Notes under the pieces: generated by a model
Database searches by the model: none
What the model was told of the DNA's origin: nothing
Seen by the model: only the letters and a program-made list of their open reading frames with translations
Shown: in pieces, positions 8,035-13,438 of the stretch
How positions within the stretch are numbered: position 1 is the stretch's first letter
Layout: every line of letters starts with the position of its first letter
Translations under genes and position numbers: made by a program
NCBI GenBank assembly: GCA_949739085.1
Contig: CATIYU010000129.1
Location: forward strand, 1 to 25,963
Reading direction: 5' to 3'
DNA length: 25,963 bases
From: an uncultured Eubacteriales bacterium
GTDB taxonomy: Bacteria > Bacillota_A > Clostridia > Oscillospirales > Oscillospiraceae

Positions 8035-8066
8035 AGCGCCCCGCGCTTATGCGCGAGGGCGCTTTT
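8035..8066 (+). terminator. Hairpin terminator after the CD1247-like gene
   Basis: AGCGCCC-CGCGC (8035-8046) pairs with GCGCG-A-GGGCGCT (8051-8063), a 12-bp stem with one bulged A and a TTAT loop, followed by TTTT. The T tract is short and the next ribosome site begins about 15 nt later with no promoter visible between, so some read-through into the tgt operon is likely. Confidence 0.75.
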
Positions 8067-8089
8067 AGTCGAGCATAAGGAGGCCAGCC

Positions 8090-8302
8090 ATGCTGACATT
8101 GCTGAAAAATTATGTAGGGGAGACCGCCGCGCCCATTATTTTCCTGGTGCTGTTTCTGGTGATCGTAGGCGGGGCGCTGTGGATTACGCCCCATCTCGCG
8201 GCTTGGCTGGACAAAAAGGACGCGGCAAACAAGGGCTATTTTGACGGTATGCTGGAGGAGGACCCCAAGTCCTCCGGCGGCCAGGGAGGCGGCGATGTTT
8301 AA
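8090..8302 (+). CDS. Small single-pass membrane protein coupled to tgt
   Basis: I do not recognise this 70-residue protein. It has one hydrophobic helix at about 14-36 (IIFLVLFLVIVGGALWI), then a charged stretch (DKKDAANKGYFDG) and a Gly-rich end. A strong AAGGAGG site precedes the ATG. Its last 8 bases overlap the start of tgt, so the two are translated together. It could be a small assembly factor or a membrane-topology adaptor, but nothing in the sequence proves a role. Confidence 0.75.
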   Translation: MLTLLKNYVGETAAPIIFLVLFLVIVGGALWITPHLAAWLDKKDAANKGYFDGMLEEDPKSSGGQGGGDV

Positions 8303-9428
8303 GGTTATCAGCCGGGAGGGCCGTGCCCGCCGCGGGCAGTTCCGCTGCTCCCATGGCGGCGTGGTGGAGACGCCGGTGTTTATGAACGTAGGCACTCAGG
8401 GGGCCATCAAGGGAGCACTCAGCGCCCATGACCTGCGGGACATCAAGTGTCAGATTGAGCTGAGCAACACCTACCATCTCCACCTCCGTCCAGGGGACGA
8501 GGTGGTGCGGGCCTTGGGCGGTCTCCACAAAATGATGGACTGGGATGGCCCTATCCTTACGGACTCCGGTGGATTTCAGGTCTTCTCTCTCTCCGGCCTG
8601 CGGAAGATCACGGAGGAGGGGGTTACCTTTGCCTCCCACATCGACGGACGGCGGATCTTCATGGGGCCGGAGGAGTCTATGCGCATCCAGTCCAACCTGG
8701 GCAGCGACATCGCCATGGCCTTTGACGAGTGCGTGGAGAACCCGGCCCCCTATGATTATGTCAAGCAGTCCTGTGAGCGGACTCTCCGCTGGCTGGTCCG
8801 GTGTAAGGCGGAACACGACCGCCTCAACGCTCAGCCGGACTGCCTGAACCCGGGCCAGCTGCTCTTCGGCATCAACCAAGGGGGCACCTACGAGGACCTG
8901 AGGGTGTGGCACATGGACCGCATCGCGGAACTAAACTGCGACGGCTACGCCATCGGGGGCCTGGCGGTGGGGGAGGAGACGGCGGTAATGTACCAGATTA
9001 TCGAGGCGGTAGAGCCCCACATGCCGCCGGACAAGCCCCGGTACCTGATGGGGGTGGGCACGCCTTCCAACATTGTGGAGGCGGTCTGGCGGGGGGTGGA
9101 CTTCTTTGACTGCGTTATGCCCGCCCGGAACGCCCGCCACGGCAAGCTGTTCACTTGGCAGGGAAGCCTGAACATTAAAAATGAGAAGTATAAGCTGGAC
9201 CAGGGCCCTATCGACCCGTCGTGCGGCTGTCCGGTGTGCAGAAGTTTCTCCCGGGCCTATCTGCGTCACCTTTTCAAGGCGGAGGAAATGTTGGCCATGC
9301 GTCTGGCGGTAATGCATAACCTTTGGTTTTATAATACGCTTATGGAGCGTATCCGGGCGGCGCTGGATGCCGGGACTTATGCGGCGTTCCGGGCGGAATA
9401 TAGCCCCCAGTTGGAACAGAAAATTTAG
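8295..9428 (+). CDS. tgt: tRNA-guanine transglycosylase
   Basis: The enzyme exchanges guanine-34 of the tRNAs for Asp, Asn, His and Tyr for preQ1, a step in queuosine synthesis. At 377 residues it has the normal bacterial length. Visible key residues are Asp90 (DSGGFQVFSL) as general base, Asp272 (FDCVMPARNARHG) as nucleophile, and the zinc ligands Cys310, Cys312, Cys315 and His341, with the same spacing as in the Zymomonas enzyme. The start at 8295 overlaps the small membrane gene by 8 bp and has GGGAGG 5 nt upstream; the frame is open further upstream only inside that gene. queA, a frequent neighbour, is not here. yajC follows, a common pairing. Confidence 0.97.
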   Translation: MFKVISREGRARRGQFRCSHGGVVETPVFMNVGTQGAIKGALSAHDLRDIKCQIELSNTYHLHLRPGDEVVRALGGLHKMMDWDGPILTDSGGFQVFSLSGLRKITEEGVTFASHIDGRRIFMGPEESMRIQSNLGSDIAMAFDECVENPAPYDYVKQSCERTLRWLVRCKAEHDRLNAQPDCLNPGQLLFGINQGGTYEDLRVWHMDRIAELNCDGYAIGGLAVGEETAVMYQIIEAVEPHMPPDKPRYLMGVGTPSNIVEAVWRGVDFFDCVMPARNARHGKLFTWQGSLNIKNEKYKLDQGPIDPSCGCPVCRSFSRAYLRHLFKAEEMLAMRLAVMHNLWFYNTLMERIRAALDAGTYAAFRAEYSPQLEQKI

Positions 9429-9431
9429 GGC

Positions 9432-9460
9432 TTGCAAAAGGTATCCAATTTCTGTATAAT
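9432..9460 (+). promoter_or_regulatory. Strong sigma-A promoter for yajC
   Basis: TTGCAA (9432-9437) and a perfect TATAAT (9455-9460) are separated by 17 nt. It begins 3 bp after the tgt stop, so yajC can be expressed apart from tgt. Confidence 0.88.
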
Positions 9461-9518
9461 AGTAGAAGCATTTTCATTTTTGTGGTAGAAAAACACACTA
9501 AAGGAGGAACACGCGGCA

Positions 9519-9884
9519 ATGAATGAAGGGACTGCGGTGGGCTTTGGCACCCTATGGATTCCGCTGATTCTGATGCTGGTAGCCATGTATTTTCTCATCT
9601 GGCGTCCGGAGAGCAAGCGGAAGAAGCAGGCTGAGGAAATGCGCAACAGCCTGAAGAAGGGCGACCAGATTACGACCATCGGCGGCATTATGGGCAGGAT
9701 TGTCCAAGTACAGGAAGAGAGCATCATCATTGAGACCAGCGAGGACCGGGTGCGGATGGAGCTGTCCAAGTGGGCGGTGTCCAATAACAACAGCCAGCAG
9801 CCGGCGGACAAGAAGGCGAAGAAGAGCAAGGACGAGGAGGAGGCCCTCAAAATTGAGGACGGCGCCTCCGGCGGAGAGAAATAA
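9519..9884 (+). CDS. yajC: YajC preprotein translocase accessory subunit
   Basis: The 121-residue protein has an N-terminal membrane helix (about 12-29) followed by the YajC hallmark WRPESKRKKQAEEMRNSLKK and then GDQITTIGGIMGRI. YajC is a small partner of SecDF-SecYEG in the cytoplasmic membrane. The C-terminal 35 residues are highly charged and probably disordered. AAAGGAGG precedes the ATG. secD and secF, frequent next genes, are absent here; the next gene is a TIGR04086-like membrane protein, as I recall for many Clostridia. Confidence 0.95.
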   Translation: MNEGTAVGFGTLWIPLILMLVAMYFLIWRPESKRKKQAEEMRNSLKKGDQITTIGGIMGRIVQVQEESIIIETSEDRVRMELSKWAVSNNNSQQPADKKAKKSKDEEEALKIEDGASGGEK

Positions 9885-9905
9885 CCCGCAATCAACAGAA
9901 TAACC

Positions 9906-9955
9906 GGACCTCCTGGCCAATATACTGTTTTATCAGTAGAAAAGCCAGGAGGTTC
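9906..9955 (+). promoter_or_regulatory. Hairpin that encloses the ribosome site of the TIGR04086-like gene
   Basis: A perfect 10-bp inverted repeat, ACCTCCTGGC (9908-9917) and GCCAGGAGGT (9944-9953), can extend to 12 bp with a G-T and a G-C pair. The right arm contains the AGGAGG ribosome site (9947-9952), 7 nt before the ATG at 9960. Inside the loop, TACTG (9923-9927) and CAGTA (9934-9938) form a second stem. No T tract follows, so it is not a normal terminator. The simplest reading is an RNA fold that hides the ribosome site. Confidence 0.7.
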
Positions 9956-9959
9956 AGTT

Positions 9960-10394
9960 ATGTCAAAGGTAGTCATGTCCCTGCCTAAAGGGATGGTCAA
10001 AAACAGTGTCATCGGCGGTCTGCTGGCGCTGGCGGCGTATATTGGCCTGCAATTTATCTGCGCCCTGCTGATCGACAAAGGCGTTCTGGGAATGGAGCAG
10101 CTCTACCCCATGGTCTGTGTGGCGGCGTTTCTGGCGTCCTTTTTGGGGTGCGGGTACAGCGTACTGAAAGGGAATGGGGCGTCCATGCTGCCGGTGCCGG
10201 TGGTTGTTGTAGTGTTCATGACGCTGACCTTGGCGGGGGCGTTTCTGACGGCGGACGCCCTCCCCGCGGGCAACGGCCTGACGGGGCTTGGACTGTCCAT
10301 GGCGGGGGGCGGACTCCTGTCGGCGTTGGTGGGATACAACCTTCCCAAGGGCGGACGGAACAAATCCCGTTCCCGCCGGAAGCGCCGGAGCTGA
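9960..10394 (+). CDS. TIGR04086-like four-helix membrane protein
   Basis: The 144-residue protein has four hydrophobic helices, at about 15-37, 47-67, 74-97 and 107-124, and a very basic end (KGGRNKSRSRRKRRS). This fits the TIGR04086 (YrzE-like) family that often follows yajC in Clostridia. The function is unknown. The positive tail should be cytoplasmic. The ribosome site lies in the hairpin at 9906-9955, so its translation may depend on passage of ribosomes or on temperature. Confidence 0.8.
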   Translation: MSKVVMSLPKGMVKNSVIGGLLALAAYIGLQFICALLIDKGVLGMEQLYPMVCVAAFLASFLGCGYSVLKGNGASMLPVPVVVVVFMTLTLAGAFLTADALPAGNGLTGLGLSMAGGGLLSALVGYNLPKGGRNKSRSRRKRRS

Positions 10395-10667
10395 CCTGCC
10401 TCCAGACCCTTTTCTGTCAAGAGGTGAAATTGACCAAAAATGAAACCGCCGCTGAAGGAGCGTAAATTTCTCTGGAAGTGGAACTGCTGGCAAGTCTGAT
10501 AGCTTGTCACCCCAGATGTGGTGGCAGGCTTCGACTTGGCGGCACAAAATCTACCAGTTTCCTCGAGGCTGTAGGAAAATTCCGTTTTTTTCCAAAATGC
10601 TTTACATAAAACGTTGACATAAGGTTTCGTTACAAATAACAAAAAGACAGGAATTCCCATTTTTTAC
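10395..10667 (+). other. AT-richer intergenic stretch without a recognised gene
   Basis: The gap up to the next gene (10395-10778) is 384 bp and clearly more AT-rich than its surroundings. I see no convincing gene. Possible RNA structure exists around 10484-10527: short stems GGCAAG/CTTGTC (10489-10494, 10503-10508) and CACC/GGTG, closed by CTGC/GCAG. The minus strand is open over this part but has no ribosome site. It may be a small RNA, an old repeat, or simply spacer. Confidence 0.35.
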
Positions 10668-10696
10668 TTGCGAAACGGCCTGATTTGCACTATATT
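10668..10696 (+). promoter_or_regulatory. Probable promoter for the SpoIIM-like/xerD/kinase operon
   Basis: TTGCGA (10668-10673) and TATATT (10691-10696) are separated by 17 nt. A TTGACA at 10614 has no good -10 partner at the normal distance. The leader to the ATG at 10779 would be about 75 nt. Confidence 0.6.
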
Positions 10697-10778
10697 TATA
10701 GAAAGTCCTCCAAGTACCCCTGCCCGCCGCTTCTAAAACTTGTCCACCGCGCATATGCTGGTGGGGAGGTGATGGAAG

Positions 10779-11414
10779 ATGCGAGGACGGACTGTCCTGC
10801 GAACGATCAGACTGGCCCCCTGGGACCCGTCCCTGCTCCGGCTGTTGCTGCTGGCCCTGTTTTTCTTGACCGGCGCTCTGGCGGGCCATCTGTACGCCGG
10901 GGCCTGCGGCGGCGAGGCCCAACCGGCGCTGAACCAGTATCTGGAGGACTACTGCGCCGTATACGACGCGGGGGGTGCGGCGGTGTCCCTGGCCAGCTGC
11001 GTGGTGATGTATTATGGCTATGTGCTTTTACTGTTTCTGCTGGGGTTCTCCTCAGCGGGTATTGCGTTGATTCCGGCCCTGTCTGGGCTGTTTGGATTTC
11101 TCACCATGTACACGGTCTCCTGCTTTGTCCGGTGCTACGGGCGGAGCGGTGTTCTTCTTGCAATGGGCGTGCTGCTTGTGCGGCTGCTTTTTACGCTGCC
11201 CTGTTTTCTTGCCTTGGCGGGGGAGGCTTGGCCGCTTTCCATTGAGCTTTTTCTGCTGTCCTTTGGCCGTGGGAAGCGCTCCGCCCCTGTGCTCTATGGC
11301 AGCCGGTACTTTTTGCTTTTTGTGTTGTGTGCTGTGATTCTTGCCGTTGGCGTATGCTGCGAACGGTTTCTTACACCTGTCCTGTTCCGCTTGGCACTGG
11401 GGGAGGTGTTATAA
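10779..11414 (+). CDS. SpoIIM-like integral membrane protein
   Basis: The 211-residue protein has about five hydrophobic helices (roughly 18-40, 68-95, 94-118, 122-147 and 173-197) and the length and topology of stage II sporulation protein M (DUF95). In Bacillus, SpoIIM works with SpoIID and SpoIIP at the septal peptidoglycan during engulfment. In Bacillus spoIIM also lies close to xerD, and here the next gene is xerD-like, which supports the call. Sequence identity to SpoIIM looks low by eye, so a diverged family member is possible. GGAGGTG lies 9 nt before the ATG. Confidence 0.62.
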   Translation: MRGRTVLRTIRLAPWDPSLLRLLLLALFFLTGALAGHLYAGACGGEAQPALNQYLEDYCAVYDAGGAAVSLASCVVMYYGYVLLLFLLGFSSAGIALIPALSGLFGFLTMYTVSCFVRCYGRSGVLLAMGVLLVRLLFTLPCFLALAGEAWPLSIELFLLSFGRGKRSAPVLYGSRYFLLFVLCAVILAVGVCCERFLTPVLFRLALGEVL

Positions 11415-11443
11415 GAAGAAAAATGTGAAAGGAGGGGTGTCTC

Positions 11444-12328
11444 TTGGCGAACTATATAGCCGACTATACAAACTACCTGACGCTGGAACGGCACTCCTCG
11501 GACAATACCGTCTCGTCCTATGTCCGGGATGTGACCCAGTTTTCCCGCTACCTGATGGAGGTGGAGGGCACGGAACTGCCTCACTGCAAGGCGGAGCAGG
11601 TAGAGCAGTACGTGAACTACATGGATAACAAGGGCAAATCCCCGGCCAGCATTGCCCGGAGTGTGGCGTCGCTGAAGTCTTTTTACGGCTACCTGCAAAG
11701 CCGCGGGGTGGTTCGCACGAACCCGGCGAAGGGGGCCGCGCCGGTGCGTCCGGAGCGGAAGCTGCCGGAAATTTTGACAGGCCAGGAGGTGGAGCTGTTC
11801 CTGGAGCAGCCCCAGTGCGTGGACGCCAAGGGCTACCGGGACCGGGCTATGTTGGAGCTGCTGTATGCCACGGGCATCCGGGTCAGCGAGCTCATTGGCC
11901 TGAACGTGGGGGACGTCAATCTGTCCGCCGGATTTATCCGCTGCTCCAGCCGGGGCAAGGACCGGATCGTCCCTCTCTACAGCGCGGCGGTAGCAGCGCT
12001 TTCGGAGTACTTGAAGGACTACCGGCCCCGGATGGTGCTGTACCCCCGGGAACAGGCTCTTTTTGTGAATATGAGCGGGGAGCGCATGAGCCGGCAGGGC
12101 TTCTGGAAGATCATCAAGCACTACCAGGAGACGGCCCAGATCAAAAAGGAGATCACGCCCCACACGCTGCGCCACTCCTTTGCGGCCCATCTGCTGGAGA
12201 ACGGCGCGGACCTGCGGTCTATTCAGGAAATGCTGGGGCATGCGGACATCTCCTCTACCCAGATTTATTCCCATATGATTAAGCAGAAACTGCAAGACGT
12301 GTACCATAAAGCCCATCCCAGGGCGTAG
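11444..12328 (+). CDS. xerD: XerD-like tyrosine recombinase
   Basis: The 294-residue protein is a complete XerC/D-type recombinase, which resolves chromosome dimers at dif sites. The N-terminal SAM-like DNA-binding domain covers 1-90 and the catalytic domain 105-290. All catalytic residues are visible: Arg146 (ATGIRVSEL), Lys172 (GKDR), His240 and Arg243 (HTLRHSFAAHLL), His266 (LGHADI) and Tyr275 (QIYSH). The TTG start was chosen for AAAGGAGGGG upstream. It lies 29 bp after the SpoIIM-like gene. Its place outside any mobile element and the short length match the housekeeping recombinase rather than an integrase; XerC versus XerD cannot be settled from one copy. Confidence 0.9.
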   Translation: MANYIADYTNYLTLERHSSDNTVSSYVRDVTQFSRYLMEVEGTELPHCKAEQVEQYVNYMDNKGKSPASIARSVASLKSFYGYLQSRGVVRTNPAKGAAPVRPERKLPEILTGQEVELFLEQPQCVDAKGYRDRAMLELLYATGIRVSELIGLNVGDVNLSAGFIRCSSRGKDRIVPLYSAAVAALSEYLKDYRPRMVLYPREQALFVNMSGERMSRQGFWKIIKHYQETAQIKKEITPHTLRHSFAAHLLENGADLRSIQEMLGHADISSTQIYSHMIKQKLQDVYHKAHPRA

Positions 12329-12341
12329 GAGGAACACCGGC

Positions 12342-13361
12342 TTGTTTACGGTTGACAAAAAGGACGTTGCAAAAATTCTTGTTCAGTTTGGGGTATACGG
12401 GGAGGTTTCCGGGACAGAGGAGCTGCTGCGCTACCACTATGAGCGGGACGACCCAGATTCAAAAGAAGTCCGCCTGATTTTGAAAATCAGCTTCCTGGAC
12501 CGCGCCCCTATGGTGGTAAAGTTCAAAAACGAAGAGGGCGTCACACAGGCCATGGTTCAGGAGCAGACGGCCTTTTCGGAACACCTTGCTTCCCAAGGCG
12601 TTCTCACCGCCCGTTATTACTGTTCAGAGGAGGGCTACGTGCTGCGACGGACCGTCAACGGCTATACAGTCCTTATTACTGCGGAGGACTTCCAGCCCGG
12701 CGAAATCAAAACGGTGAATCCATCCATTGCGGAGAGAACAGGACGGCTGCTGGCTTTGGCGCACAACATTGCTGAACGGGACCGCTGCCGGGTCAACGCG
12801 CCAGTCCTGTTTGACCCCTTTAACCGCAATGATTTGTTCTCCTTTGAGATATTCGAGGCTTTCGGTCCCCGGTTCCAGGGGGAAGACGAGGTTCTTTTCC
12901 GTAGAATCTGTAGGGCTTACCAGGAGCGCATGGAGCGGCTCGCGCCTCTTCGCGGCAGGGAAAGGTACGCCGTTCAAGGAGATATCAGCGACTGCAATCT
13001 GTTCTTGACGCCAGACGGGCGGGTAGGCATGTTTGACTTTAACAACTGCGGAGACAATATCCTTTTCTGCGACGCCGTGATGCAGGGGGTGTTTCATGCG
13101 CGGCTGATGGACTACGAGCGGACGCGAACAGAGGCGTACTCCAGCGAGCTGCTTAACAGCTTTCTGGCGGGGTATCAGAGTGAGCGGCCCTTTTCAGAAG
13201 AGGAACAGTCTATGGTCCCGCACCTATGCGCAGTTATCGCGGCCTTTGCCCGAATTCACTTAATCTATCGGGCGGACTGCCTGAAGAACCGGCTTGCGTC
13301 CGGGGACCGGGCGGGAGTATCAGAAATGCTCCAGGAAATAGAGGCGCGGATTCATGTGTAG
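12342..13361 (+). CDS. APH-fold phosphotransferase with altered catalytic loop
   Basis: The 339-residue protein has the aminoglycoside phosphotransferase/choline kinase layout: an N-lobe (1-110) and a C-lobe with the Brenner motif. The loop reads VQGDISDCN (211-219), with Asp214 as catalytic base and Asn219 as metal ligand; the His usual before GD is Gln212. Asp232 in FDFNN is the second metal-binding Asp. Substrates in this family range from drugs to choline, homoserine and sugars, and nothing here tells which. It starts with TTG, with AGGAGG 9 nt upstream and 13 bp after xerD, and is closed by the terminator at 13373. A resistance role is unlikely given the housekeeping operon. Confidence 0.78.
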   Translation: MFTVDKKDVAKILVQFGVYGEVSGTEELLRYHYERDDPDSKEVRLILKISFLDRAPMVVKFKNEEGVTQAMVQEQTAFSEHLASQGVLTARYYCSEEGYVLRRTVNGYTVLITAEDFQPGEIKTVNPSIAERTGRLLALAHNIAERDRCRVNAPVLFDPFNRNDLFSFEIFEAFGPRFQGEDEVLFRRICRAYQERMERLAPLRGRERYAVQGDISDCNLFLTPDGRVGMFDFNNCGDNILFCDAVMQGVFHARLMDYERTRTEAYSSELLNSFLAGYQSERPFSEEEQSMVPHLCAVIAAFARIHLIYRADCLKNRLASGDRAGVSEMLQEIEARIHV

Positions 13362-13372
13362 ATCCGGTGTGG

Positions 13373-13396
13373 AAACGTGCTCCCCGGCACGTTTTT
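13373..13396 (+). terminator. Rho-independent terminator after the APH-fold kinase
   Basis: AAACGTGC (13373-13380) pairs with GCACGTTT (13387-13394), an 8-bp perfect stem with a 6-nt loop TCCCCG, ending in TTTTT. It lies only 43 bp before the metH start, with no promoter visible between. Confidence 0.85.
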
Positions 13397-13438
13397 ATCG
13401 TATCTGGAGCCCTACAGCGGCAGAAGGAGAAAAAGCAA

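Noticed and set aside
10103..10660. 185-codon minus-strand frame across the AT-richer gap
   Set aside because: It runs on antisense into the TIGR04086-like gene and lacks a ribosome site. The gap part is kept as a finding, not as a gene.
11444..12328. Mobile-element integrase
   Set aside because: The recombinase is of Xer length, sits in a housekeeping operon beside a SpoIIM-like gene, and has no tRNA, att repeat or phage gene near it.
11294..12358. 354-codon open frame on the minus strand
   Set aside because: It is antisense to xerD, whose catalytic residues are all intact, and shows no domain of its own.
12342..13361. Aminoglycoside resistance gene
   Set aside because: The APH fold is shared by many metabolic kinases. 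There is no mobile context, and the operon is housekeeping, so a resistance call is not supported.
13226..13438. Upstream extension of metH
   Set aside because: It overlaps the kinase gene in another frame, spans the terminator at 13373, and the ribosome site and homology both place the start at 13439.
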